From NCBI GenBank assembly GCA_018266105.1, contig JAFEBA010000036.1, positions 1 through 49,843 of the forward strand: DNA of 49,843 nt, read 5' to 3'. The stretch is from a bacterium. GTDB taxonomy: Bacteria > Vulcanimicrobiota > Xenobia > Xenobiales > JADMJV01. How positions within the stretch are numbered: position 1 is the first letter of the stretch; each line of letters starts with the position of its first letter. A program made the translations under genes and the position numbers. The notes beneath the pieces were generated by a model that did no database searches, was not told the origin of the DNA, and was given only the letters and a program-made list of their open reading frames with translations. Shown here in pieces: positions 25,646-33,567 of the stretch.

Positions 25646-26917
25646 TCAACTGGTCGGTAAGGCCACCGGCAGATCAGGCGAACTGAACGGGTGCAGAGCG
25701 AATTTCTCGGGGATCAGCAGATAGCTGAGCATCAAATGCAGCATGACCCGGGTGGCTTCGCTCGCCTTCCCCTCTCTTCGCGCTTTCCAGGCGAGTTGAG
25801 ACCAATCAAACAGAGTCGGGTCCTCGTTGACCTGGGTGCGCTCCGACTCCCGGGCTGAAGACAGACATCGAATTCCGTGGCGGGCCTGCCAGCGAACCTG
25901 TCCGGTAAGGGGAACTTTCCCCACAAGCTTGCTCCACATGCGCGGATACCAGACCCGGTAGAGGGCCGGGCTGACTTTGGAGAGCAGTTGAAACCAAAGC
26001 TGTTCGGCTTTGCGGTAATCGCGGCGGTATAAGGCATACCATCCCAACCAGAGCAGAAGAAAGGGTGTGGGCGTGGCAGCCTCCAGTTGTTGGGAAATTG
26101 CCAGGGCCAACTCCTCCTGACCTCTCTGCAAGGCGTGCTCGAACTCGAAGAAGCGACTGAGCGGGGATTGGTTTGGCGCTTGAGGAGACCATCCCCATGC
26201 GAAGCGAAGCATTTGCCTGGTAGGGCTTGAATTGTCCGGGTCGTGTTGGTCCAGCTTACGCAACAGCTCGATCTTGTCGGCAAAATAAGCCACCACCAGG
26301 CGAAATTCCAGCTTCACCGGCAATCCGAGCCGATCAGCCAGATCCAGGTAAAGACAACCATCATCCCAGCGCTTGAAATCGATGGATTCAAGGACCTTGG
26401 ACTTCATCGTGCTTTGCAGTTGCTCTCTCAGGCTGATGGCCAGCTTCTTCTCTTCGGCGGCCAGGCTCAGGTAGTAATTCACCTGTTCCCGGGACCCCTG
26501 AGGAGTCGAGCAGGCCTGACTGAGAGCCTGCAGGCGGAAGAACATCTCCACCGTGAGCGGACGCTGCCCGGGCGAATAGCGTTGTTCGAGCCAATTTCGT
26601 AACGCCTGAGATTGTGCGGGCTTAAGCAGGGGGGGCCGGGCGCAGACCTCCTCGATCAAGCATTCCACTTGCGATTGCACCTGCTGAATGAGTTGGTGAT
26701 AGTCCTCGTTTTCAACCAGATCGGTTTGGGAGAGATTTTTTTCCAGGTGATCGGCGGTCACCACGGCACAGGCCAGGGGGTTTCCCAACACCAGATTCGA
26801 GCGTCGAAAAGTGACTCCGCGAGAGATCAAAAGCAAACCTTCGCGCCCGGCCACTTGCGGCACCGCCAGGCCCACCAGAATCGAGCTGGGCACCGGTGAG
26901 GATCGGGCGGCAGCCAT
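25646..26917 (-). CDS. C-terminal part of a frameshifted gene, possible GHKL/Hsp90-like ATPase relative
   Basis: 423 aa from the first in-frame ATG. The first 75 residues (PSSILVGLAVPQVAGREGLLLISRGVTF, then VVTADHLEKNLSQTDLVENEDYHQLI) read as the continuation of the preceding gene rather than a new protein. The remaining 300 residues are helical with a TPR-like part near residues 260-310 (LALAISQQLEAATPTPFLLLWLGWYALYRRDYRKAEQLWFQLL). No signal peptide. Inserting one T in the TTTT run at 26919-26922 (minus strand) joins this frame to the upstream one, giving a single protein of about 661 aa. It may be a real frameshift mutation, a programmed -1 shift, or a sequence error. Confidence 0.6.
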   Translation of the reverse strand: MAAARSSPVPSSILVGLAVPQVAGREGLLLISRGVTFRRSNLVLGNPLACAVVTADHLEKNLSQTDLVENEDYHQLIQQVQSQVECLIEEVCARPPLLKPAQSQALRNWLEQRYSPGQRPLTVEMFFRLQALSQACSTPQGSREQVNYYLSLAAEEKKLAISLREQLQSTMKSKVLESIDFKRWDDGCLYLDLADRLGLPVKLEFRLVVAYFADKIELLRKLDQHDPDNSSPTRQMLRFAWGWSPQAPNQSPLSRFFEFEHALQRGQEELALAISQQLEAATPTPFLLLWLGWYALYRRDYRKAEQLWFQLLSKVSPALYRVWYPRMWSKLVGKVPLTGQVRWQARHGIRCLSSARESERTQVNEDPTLFDWSQLAWKARREGKASEATRVMLHLMLSYLLIPEKFALHPFSSPDLPVALPTS

Positions 26918-27630
26918 GAAAAGATCGTTGCGGCGATGACCGGACGGCTGATGATGAGCTTTTGCGAGCCTTGCGCGAAAAGACGAGCAAACGGGCCCTC
27001 CTCCGCGTGCAGCCCCATCGGGACAGCGCTACCTTTCGGCTGCCCGTTCACCTTGAAGTCGAGCGGGGCATATCGGCAAAAGTGAAAGAGTTGCTCCAGG
27101 ATTTTTTGGCCCGAGTTGATCTGGGAGTTCCCCAACAGACGCGCCCAGGGCGAACTTGCGCTATGCTGAACCCGAACCTTGACCCCGATCCGTTCCGACG
27201 ATGCAGGCTGAACCTCCAGCCGCGCTCCCTGCACCTGGCCCAGCCAGGCACCTTCTCGGGTGCTGACTAAGAGCGTGATACTGGGAGCATTGGGCAGGCA
27301 GAGAGCACCGTGCAGGGCCAGGGCCAACTCGCGCTGGGCTGGGTGCTGGGTTGGCTTGAGAATGAAGCTGAAGAGCTCAGGCAGGCGTTCGGGCTCAGGC
27401 CATTTTCCGTTAAAAAAGATACGAGTCTCGGCTCGTTCCGTCTCCACCACGAACTCGTGGGCCTCAGTCAGAACGGCGGCGGCCACCAGATTGAGAATAA
27501 AGAGGGCCGGGTCGGGCAGGCGATAGTCGTCCAGCTTGCGCTCGGCATAGCCCAGATCCAAAGTGAAGGTTCCGGACGAATCCACGCTCCCTTCGGCCGC
27601 CATGCTGCACAAAAGGTCATTGAGTTCCAT
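26827..27630 (-). CDS. N-terminal part of the same frameshifted gene
   Basis: 267 aa as read, of which about 239 are genuine. Residues 1-110 (FTLDLGYAERKLDDYRLPDPALFILNL, FFNGKWPEPERLPELFSFIL) and the GVKVRVQHSASSPWARLL stretch loosely recall GHKL/Hsp90-like ATPase-related proteins, with a strand-helix pattern, but the nucleotide motifs are not convincing. The last 28 residues, rich in Trp, Arg, Cys and Pro, are out-of-frame translation of the next segment, which is why I place a frameshift at 26919-26922. It lies 34 bp after the gene at 27665 on the same strand. Function unknown; the ATPase relationship is a weak inference. Confidence 0.6.
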   Translation of the reverse strand: MELNDLLCSMAAEGSVDSSGTFTLDLGYAERKLDDYRLPDPALFILNLVAAAVLTEAHEFVVETERAETRIFFNGKWPEPERLPELFSFILKPTQHPAQRELALALHGALCLPNAPSITLLVSTREGAWLGQVQGARLEVQPASSERIGVKVRVQHSASSPWARLLGNSQINSGQKILEQLFHFCRYAPLDFKVNGQPKGSAVPMGLHAEEGPFARLFAQGSQKLIISRPVIAATIFSWLPPDPHRCPARFWWAWRCRKWPGAKVCF

Positions 27631-27664
27631 GGGCGACTGCTTCCCGTTCGGGCAATTTCAGCCT

Positions 27665-28159
27665 TTAGGGCAACGAGCCCCAGTCTCGCAAATCCTGAGC
27701 TGCCTGGCGTAACTCCTTGGCGTTGTAGAGTTCATGTTCGGTGCTATGCCAGATCCCGCAGGCCAGGCCGCCGAAGCCAACCACGCCAGCGACAACCCCC
27801 ACCCATCCGGGCAATCCGGCCGCAGCCGTAAGAATCCCGCCGGCCACGCCGGCTCCCATGGCGGCAGCCGAGCCGATCATTTGGTTCTTCTTGCACTGCA
27901 CTCTTTGCACTTCAAGATCCAGCTGTGCCGCCACCTGATCGGTGGGCGGATCATATCGGTCATCCGTTTTCCATCCATTGTGGTCGCTGGCTTCCTGAAT
28001 CGCATCCGGGAGCAACACCAGAACTCGGTCAGTTCGCTCCTTCACTTCCTTTAACGTCAGACCCTCAGAATAGGGAGACGGGTCCAGATGGGAATACCCG
28101 TTGTTTTTGAAGGACTGAACCTGTTGAAGCACGGCCGAGGCTGTTTTTTGAATCTGCAT
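27665..28159 (-). CDS. Protein with C-terminal glycine-rich membrane hairpin, unknown
   Basis: 164 aa. The first 90 residues are charged and soluble, probably helical (ASAVLQQVQSFKNNGYSHLDPSPYSEG, then LTLKEVKERTDRVLVLLPDAIQEASDHNGW). Residues about 94-132 form two adjacent Gly/Ala-rich hydrophobic helices (AAAMGAGVAGGILTAAAGLP, WVGVVAGVVGFGGLACGIW), the type seen in small membrane-inserting proteins. A short amphipathic tail follows. A TAGACT box on the minus strand lies 6 nt before the ATG, but I see no good -35. It is the first gene of the minus-strand cluster that includes the frameshifted gene. No family recognised. Confidence 0.62.
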   Translation of the reverse strand: MQIQKTASAVLQQVQSFKNNGYSHLDPSPYSEGLTLKEVKERTDRVLVLLPDAIQEASDHNGWKTDDRYDPPTDQVAAQLDLEVQRVQCKKNQMIGSAAAMGAGVAGGILTAAAGLPGWVGVVAGVVGFGGLACGIWHSTEHELYNAKELRQAAQDLRDWGSLP

Positions 28160-28240
28160 GAGAGCAGTCTAGAAGGTCGCTCTGAAAAGTGCCTGAACCC
28201 GGTCGCAGGTCTGGCGATCCAACCCGAGAAAATTGGCCAA

Positions 28241-28510
28241 ATGGAAGAATCCCTTGTCGCCCTCGAGGGTTGCCTGGAAGGCCTGCCGGACACAGCTCCC
28301 GAGGCGGCCCGGCTGGTACGGCTGGTATTGCCCCAACTGGAAAGGTGGAGCTACGTCGAACAGATCGGACAGTTTCTGCTCAACACTCTGAAGTCCAACC
28401 CGGCCGGCTGCAAAGCTGAGCTGCAGGGCTGGGTGGCCGAAGTGCGCCATCCCGGGCTTCACCGTAGCTACGCCTTGCCCGGCGCTCCCCCACCGCCGCC
28501 GCCATCATAG
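28241..28510 (+). CDS. Hypothetical small helical protein, 89 aa
   Basis: Acidic, leucine-rich and predicted helical (LVALEGCLEGLPDTAPEAARLVRLVLPQLERW), ending in a short polyproline tail (PPPPPPS). The ATG at 28241 is the best internal start, but no ribosome-binding site precedes it, and the frame is open further upstream as far as 28088, overlapping the divergent gene. A competing open frame of 97 codons lies on the opposite strand at 28169-28462; I prefer the plus-strand reading because its amino-acid composition is more protein-like. No family recognised. Confidence 0.45.
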   Translation: MEESLVALEGCLEGLPDTAPEAARLVRLVLPQLERWSYVEQIGQFLLNTLKSNPAGCKAELQGWVAEVRHPGLHRSYALPGAPPPPPPS

Positions 28511-28532
28511 CCAAGGCCAGATAAGACAAGGT

Positions 28533-29507
28533 CTAGACCAGCTGGAGAATGGTCTCCTCGAAGGTCTGTTCCAAAACCTCGAGTCCCTGACGATGCAACA
28601 GCCATTCGCCTTCCATTCGGTCGATAGCTTGAGGCAAGCCCTCCAGTCGAGTGTAGTAGAGCAGCATGCGCTCCGCGCTGAGCAGCATCATCAAACGGCC
28701 CAGAAAGCGACCACCCAACCAGAGCGACTTGCGCTCGATCACGTGACTCAAATAACGGATCGCCTCGGGCTCCAGTTGACCCTCGAAGGGATTCCGGATT
28801 GGAGCAGTCCAGCCGCGTCGATGGCTTTTGTATTCCTTCTCAGCGCGCACGCAGGTGGCCACCTGACCGGCGGCGTCATTGTCCAAACTCTCTAGAAATC
28901 CCACCGCCGAGGCGCTCAGCAACGGCACCAAGCGTTCTAAGGACTGAGGATGCAACCCGAGGGCGGCTCCCATTGTGGCCGCCACCGCCTCGCACAGGCC
29001 CAGCGGTAAACGTCGCAGCCAGTGAGCCTCCCAGCTCTTATAGGTATCCCAATCCAGTTGATACGCTCCCAGGCCTAAGGGCTCAAAGCCAATTTGTGGC
29101 ACCCCTCGGCAAGCCAATGCTTTCAGCACCTCCGCCTGCTCTGGCCACTCCCCTCCATGATTCTTTTGGACCGCCGTGCAGCGGAAGGAGACGCCCACAT
29201 GCACCCCATCCGGACTTTGGGCCAGTAAAAAAGGAAACTGACGACAGACGGCCGGCTTCTGGGCGTGAATCCGGCAAAGATTCTGTTCGCTCAACTCCAG
29301 GCAGCGGCCCCGCTCATCCTGAACGAGACGCAAAGAAGGTCCATCCGCCTGCAGTCGCCAGGATTTTCCTTCAGCCTCATCCCGGTCCACCCGAACCTCC
29401 CAATTCCGGCAGCTTTTGCCGCACTGGATGCACTGATAACGAGCAAAGCTTGGATAGATGAACACGACCGGCCCCTTTGACTTCTGCTTCCAATCTCCCA
29501 CGGCCAA
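28533..29507 (-). CDS. YkgJ-type cysteine-cluster (zinc/iron-chelating) protein
   Basis: 324 aa. The N-terminal 110 residues carry the YkgJ/flagellin N-methylase-type metal site: YQCIQCGKSCRNW at about residues 24-36, then CLELSEQNLCRIHAQKPAVCRQFPF at about 69-93. The remaining 210 residues are helical with a hydrophobic patch (WLGGRFLGRLMMLLSAERMLLYY) and do not match anything I know. The family coordinates iron or zinc through the clustered cysteines; roles include oxidative modification of proteins, but most members are uncharacterised. The start is TTG at 29507, with a GTG two codons later as an alternative. It is divergent from the aldehyde oxidoreductase operon and shares its control region. 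Confidence 0.8.
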   Translation of the reverse strand: MAVGDWKQKSKGPVVFIYPSFARYQCIQCGKSCRNWEVRVDRDEAEGKSWRLQADGPSLRLVQDERGRCLELSEQNLCRIHAQKPAVCRQFPFLLAQSPDGVHVGVSFRCTAVQKNHGGEWPEQAEVLKALACRGVPQIGFEPLGLGAYQLDWDTYKSWEAHWLRRLPLGLCEAVAATMGAALGLHPQSLERLVPLLSASAVGFLESLDNDAAGQVATCVRAEKEYKSHRRGWTAPIRNPFEGQLEPEAIRYLSHVIERKSLWLGGRFLGRLMMLLSAERMLLYYTRLEGLPQAIDRMEGEWLLHRQGLEVLEQTFEETILQLV

Positions 29508-29513
29508 GACGAG

Positions 29514-29533
29514 AATACCCCCACCAGGGTATT
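29514..29533. promoter_or_regulatory. Inverted repeat between ykgJ-like and paoA genes
   Basis: AATACCC at 29514-29520 is mirrored by GGGTATT at 29527-29533 across a 6-nt spacer (CCACCA). It lies just upstream of the ykgJ-like start and 65 bp before paoA, so one bound regulator could act on both. TACCC/GGGTA symmetry of this kind is seen at CsoR/RcnR/FrmR-type operators; this is resemblance only, and no such regulator gene is in the window. Confidence 0.5.
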
Positions 29534-29597
29534 GCCATACTAAGGAGCCCCAACCCGATCGGCGTAGGAGAGAGAGAGGAAAGAAACGGAGTTGGAC

Positions 29598-30233
29598 ATG
29601 CAGTCACCTTGGAGTCGACGCGAGTTTATGGCCACAAGCGCGGGTTTGACGGGCGGGTTGGTCGCCAGCCAGCTGGTCAGTGCGCCCAGCCCGGCCGAAG
29701 CCGTGGCCCAGCCGACACCGGCACATTACCCGGTCACGCTCAACCTGAACGGTCAAACCCAAACGCTCGAACTGGACGCCCGCACCAGTCTGCTGGACGC
29801 TCTGCGCGAACACGTGCATCTGACCGGCACCAAAAAGGGCTGTGACCACGGTCAGTGCGGGGCCTGCACGGTGCTGGTCAATGGTCGTCGCATCAACTCT
29901 TGTCTGACCCTGGCCGTTATGCACCAGGGCGACCAGATCACAACCATCGAGGGCCTGGGCACCCCGGACAATCTGCACCCGATGCAGAAAGCCTTTATCA
30001 GGCACGATGGTTTCCAATGCGGCTATTGCACCCCCGGCCAGATCTGCTCTGCCGTAGGGGCCCTGAGTGAGCTGGAAAAGGGCATTCCCAGCCACGTCAC
30101 GGCCGATCTTACCGGCCCCATTCCAGTCAGCCAGGCTGAACTTCGCGAACGGCTCAGCGGCAACATCTGCCGTTGCGGAGCCTATTCCAACATCATCGAA
30201 GCGGTGACTGAAGTGGCCGGTGAAAACGGATGA
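29598..30233 (+). CDS. paoA: Periplasmic aldehyde oxidoreductase, [2Fe-2S] subunit (PaoA-like)
   Basis: 211 aa from the ATG at 29598, with GGAG about 6 nt upstream (a TTG two codons earlier is also possible). A twin-arginine signal ([15 protein letters not shown]) sends the folded complex to the periplasm. The plant-type [2Fe-2S] site is [12 protein letters not shown] plus a later Cys, and the second cluster uses CGYCTPGQI and NICRCGAY, as in the xanthine oxidase family. The subunit relays electrons from the molybdenum centre to FAD. It overlaps paoB by ATGA. Aldehydes are the expected substrates by homology with the E. coli PaoABC enzyme. Confidence 0.93.
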   Translation: MQSPWSRREFMATSAGLTGGLVASQLVSAPSPAEAVAQPTPAHYPVTLNLNGQTQTLELDARTSLLDALREHVHLTGTKKGCDHGQCGACTVLVNGRRINSCLTLAVMHQGDQITTIEGLGTPDNLHPMQKAFIRHDGFQCGYCTPGQICSAVGALSELEKGIPSHVTADLTGPIPVSQAELRERLSGNICRCGAYSNIIEAVTEVAGENG

Positions 30234-31177
30234 AAGCCTTCACCTACGAGCGCGCTCACTCCGCCCAGCAGGCCGCCCGGGCGGCCCAGCAGCATCCTCA
30301 GGCTAAATTTATCGCTGGCGGCACCAATCTGCTTGACTTGATGAAGCATCAGATCGAGACGCCCACCCACTTGATTGACGTCAACCACATCGGTCTGGAC
30401 CAGATCGAAAAGACCCCCGATGGAGGCCTGCGCATCGGGGCCCTGGTACGCAACACCGACCTGGCCTCCCACCCCGAAGTTCGCAAAAACTATCCGGTTC
30501 TTTCGCGTGCTCTGCTGGCTGGCGCCTCGGCCCAGTTGCGCAACAAAGCCACCACCGCCGGAAATTTGCTGCAACGCACCCGCTGCCCCTATTTTTATGA
30601 CACCACCAAGCCCTGCAACAAGCGCAAACCCGGCAGCGGCTGTGCCGCCATCGGAGGCTATGAACGCAATCTGGCCATCCTGGGAACTTCCGAGGCCTGC
30701 ATCGCCACCCATCCATCCGATATGGCCGTGGCCATGCGGGTGCTGGACGCCACCGTGCAGACCGTGGCGCCGGATGGCGCCCGTCGCAGCCTGGCGCTGG
30801 CCCAACTGCATCGGCTACCAGGTCAGACTCCTCAACTGGAGACCAACCTGAAAGCCGGTGAACTGATCACCTCGGTGACCCTGCCTAAACCCCTGGGAGG
30901 TCGCCAAACCTACAGCAAGGTCAGGGACCGTGCTTCCTACGCTTTCGCTGCCGTCTCCATGGCCGCCATCCAGATGCCGGATGGCCGGTTTCGATTCGCC
31001 TTTGGAGGCCTGGCTCCCAAGCCCTGGCGAGTTGAGGCGGCCGAGTCGCAGAGTCAGCCACCGGCCGTGGCCGAGGTCGTGCTGGCGGGGGCTCGCTCCA
31101 GTTCCCAAACCGACTACAAGAAGACCCTCACAGCTCGTTTGATCGCATCTGCCTTAAAAGGGGGCAACCCGCTATGA
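30230..31177 (+). CDS. paoB: Periplasmic aldehyde oxidoreductase, FAD subunit (PaoB-like)
   Basis: 315 aa. It has the FAD-binding PCMH fold of molybdenum hydroxylases: [15 protein letters not shown] (about residues 25-39) contacts [23 protein letters not shown] (about 103-122) and [14 protein letters not shown] supply the extra cysteines that hold the additional [4Fe-4S] cluster characteristic of PaoB. The C-terminal CO-dehydrogenase flavoprotein-type domain ([19 protein letters not shown]) completes it. It has no signal of its own and would be carried out by PaoA. Both ends overlap neighbours by 4 nt, a tight operon. Confidence 0.93.
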   Translation: MKAFTYERAHSAQQAARAAQQHPQAKFIAGGTNLLDLMKHQIETPTHLIDVNHIGLDQIEKTPDGGLRIGALVRNTDLASHPEVRKNYPVLSRALLAGASAQLRNKATTAGNLLQRTRCPYFYDTTKPCNKRKPGSGCAAIGGYERNLAILGTSEACIATHPSDMAVAMRVLDATVQTVAPDGARRSLALAQLHRLPGQTPQLETNLKAGELITSVTLPKPLGGRQTYSKVRDRASYAFAAVSMAAIQMPDGRFRFAFGGLAPKPWRVEAAESQSQPPAVAEVVLAGARSSSQTDYKKTLTARLIASALKGGNPL

Positions 31178-33384
31178 AGTTTACCGCTCCGGCCGAACAC
31201 AATCCCATTGACCAGCTCAAAGTGGTTGGACATCCTCACGACCGAATTGACGGTCGGGCCAAGGTCACCGGCACCGCCGCCTATGCCTATGAGCGCCATC
31301 AGGTGGCCCCCCAGGCCGCCTACGGATACATGCTTGGCTCGGCCATCGCGGTGGGCAAGATCACCAGGCTGGACACCAGTCAGGCCGAGAAGGCTCCAGG
31401 CGTGCTGGGGGTAGTGACCTACAAGAATGCCGGCCGCTTGAAGAAAAGCAAGAGCCACGCCAGCCGCCTGCTGGCCGGGCCCAATGTGGAACACTTTGAC
31501 CAGGCGGTGGCGCTGGTGGTGGCCGAAACCTTCGAACAGGCTCGCGAAGGAGCCAAACGTCTGCATATCGAGTATACCAGTTGGCCCGGACGTTTTGACC
31601 TGGCCGCCGAGAAGGTTCGGGCCGTGCCTCCCAAAAGCAATCCGATGTCCGGTCCGCCCGATACCCGCGTGGGAGACTTTGAAAGCGGCTTTGCGCAGTC
31701 TCCGGTTCAAGTGGACAGCACCTACACCACCCCCGACCAAAGCCACATGATGATGGAGCCCCACGCCTCCATCGCCGCCTGGCACGGCGACCAGCTTCTG
31801 GTCTGGACCTCCAACCAGATGATCGCCTGGGCCGTGCGAGATCTGTCCGAAACTCTGTCCATCTCGCCCCAAAAGATCCACGTGAGTTCTCCCTTTATTG
31901 GTGGAGGCTTCGGCGGGAAACTCTGGATCCGGGCTGATGCCGTGCTGGCAGCGCTGGGCGCGCGGCTGGTGAAGCGCCCGGTCAAAGTGGCTCTGGCTCG
32001 CCACCAAATCCCCAATAATACCACCCATCGACCGGCCACCATCCAGAGGGTCCGCCTGGGAGCCTCAAAGGACGGACACATTCAGGCCATTGCACACGAT
32101 ACAACCAGCGGCAATCTGAACGGTTTCCGTGAGGAGCGAGCCGGCTCTCAAAGCCGACTGCTCTACGCCGGTCCCAATCGACTGATCACCCACCGTCTGG
32201 CCACACTCGACCTTCCCGAAGGCAACGCCATGCGGGCTCCCGGGGAGGCAGTCGGGCACCTGGCTTCTGAAGTCGCTCTGGACGAACTGGCCGTTCAACT
32301 CAAAATGGACCCGGTTGAATTGCGCCTGCTCAACGATATTCAGTTCGATCCGGAAAAGGGCCCACAGCGCCCCTTCTCCAGCCGCAAGCTCAAAGAGTGT
32401 CTGAGCGAGGGCGCACGCCGATTCGGCTGGGAACGACGGCACCCTCAACCCGGCCAGGTCCGCGAAGGAAACTGGCTGATTGGCCATGGGGTGGCATCCG
32501 CGCTGCGCAACAGTCCCACTCTGGAATCGGCCGCCCGCGTGCGCATCAACTCCAGCGGCCAGCTCACGGTAGAAACCGATATGACCGATATCGGAACCGG
32601 CTCCTACACCATCCTGGCCCAAACCGCGGCAGAAATGCTGGGAGTGCCGCTACACCATGTGACGGTCAAGCTAGCCGAGAGCCACTTCCCGGTTTCTTGC
32701 GGCTCAGGCGGCCAGTTTGGTGGCAACAGCTCCTGCTCGGGAGTGTATGCCGCCTGCCTGCGTCTGCGCAATGCGCTGGCCCACAAAGCGGGTTGGGATG
32801 TGGAAACGACCACTTTCTCCGACGGGCACATGAGTTCGGCCGGACAGACCCGCAGCCTGGGCGAGGTGGCCGGGCCCAAGGGACTGAGCGCCCAAGACAA
32901 AATCGAGTTCGGTGACAGCCAGAAGAAATGGGTCCAAGCCTCCTTTGGGGCCCATTTTGTAGAACTCGGAGTCCATCGTATCAGCGGTGAGACCCGTGTG
33001 CGCAGGCTCCTGGGAGTGTTTGCCTGCGGACGCATTCTTAACCCCAAGACGGCCCGCTCCCAGCTGCTGGGAGCCATGGCCATGGGACTGGGGGCCGCCC
33101 TCATGGAAGGCCTGGCGGTAGACACCCGCTACGGCAATTTCGTCAACCACGACCTGGCCGAATACCACGTACCCGTGCACGCCGACATTCCCCACACCGA
33201 GGTGGTGATCCTGGAGGAACTGGACGACAAAAGCTCCCCGTTAAAGGCTAAAGGCGTGGGTGAACTCGGCATCTGTGGTCTGGGAGCCGCCATCGCCAAC
33301 GCGATCTACAACGCCACTGGCGTGCGTCTGCGCGACTACCCCTTCACTCCCGATAGACTACTCAGCCAGTTACCGCCCGTTTAA
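31174..33384 (+). CDS. paoC: Periplasmic aldehyde oxidoreductase, molybdenum cofactor subunit (PaoC-like)
   Basis: 736 aa, full length. Molybdenum-binding segments typical of the family are visible: [12 protein letters not shown] (about residue 240), [21 protein letters not shown] (about 352-372), [20 protein letters not shown] (about 508-527). The catalytic glutamate is Glu697 in [10 protein letters not shown], close to Glu692 of E. coli PaoC. The enzyme oxidises aldehydes to acids in the periplasm, probably for detoxification. The cofactor-insertion chaperone PaoD/XdhC, often the next gene, is absent here; the next gene is an unrelated exported protein. Confidence 0.93.
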   Translation: MKFTAPAEHNPIDQLKVVGHPHDRIDGRAKVTGTAAYAYERHQVAPQAAYGYMLGSAIAVGKITRLDTSQAEKAPGVLGVVTYKNAGRLKKSKSHASRLLAGPNVEHFDQAVALVVAETFEQAREGAKRLHIEYTSWPGRFDLAAEKVRAVPPKSNPMSGPPDTRVGDFESGFAQSPVQVDSTYTTPDQSHMMMEPHASIAAWHGDQLLVWTSNQMIAWAVRDLSETLSISPQKIHVSSPFIGGGFGGKLWIRADAVLAALGARLVKRPVKVALARHQIPNNTTHRPATIQRVRLGASKDGHIQAIAHDTTSGNLNGFREERAGSQSRLLYAGPNRLITHRLATLDLPEGNAMRAPGEAVGHLASEVALDELAVQLKMDPVELRLLNDIQFDPEKGPQRPFSSRKLKECLSEGARRFGWERRHPQPGQVREGNWLIGHGVASALRNSPTLESAARVRINSSGQLTVETDMTDIGTGSYTILAQTAAEMLGVPLHHVTVKLAESHFPVSCGSGGQFGGNSSCSGVYAACLRLRNALAHKAGWDVETTTFSDGHMSSAGQTRSLGEVAGPKGLSAQDKIEFGDSQKKWVQASFGAHFVELGVHRISGETRVRRLLGVFACGRILNPKTARSQLLGAMAMGLGAALMEGLAVDTRYGNFVNHDLAEYHVPVHADIPHTEVVILEELDDKSSPLKAKGVGELGICGLGAAIANAIYNATGVRLRDYPFTPDRLLSQLPPV

Positions 33385-33555
33385 GACTTTCACGCTCTTA
33401 TGACGCTCCGGTCACGAGCCTGCCGGAGAATGGCCAAAGCTGGTCGTTCGGACTGTGCTCCCATCACGGACCGAGCGGCCAGTTCTCAGCAATGCGTCAT
33501 CCCAGTCCAATCATCGGGTCTGACTCAAATCATAGTCCGCCGTTCCGCCACCACC

Positions 33556-33561
33556 GATAAT
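33556..33561 (+). promoter_or_regulatory. -10 box of the caspase-like gene, leaderless
   Basis: GATAAT at 33556-33561 matches 5 of 6 bases of the -10 consensus and ends 6 nt before the ATG at 33568. No ribosome-binding site is present and no good -35 element is seen. It follows the same pattern as other leaderless starts in this window. Confidence 0.4.
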
Positions 33562-33567
33562 CGATCT

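Noticed and set aside
28169..28462. Minus-strand open frame of 97 codons
   Set aside because: It overlaps the plus-strand hypothetical gene and has less protein-like composition; neither reading is certain, so the plus-strand one is kept with low confidence.
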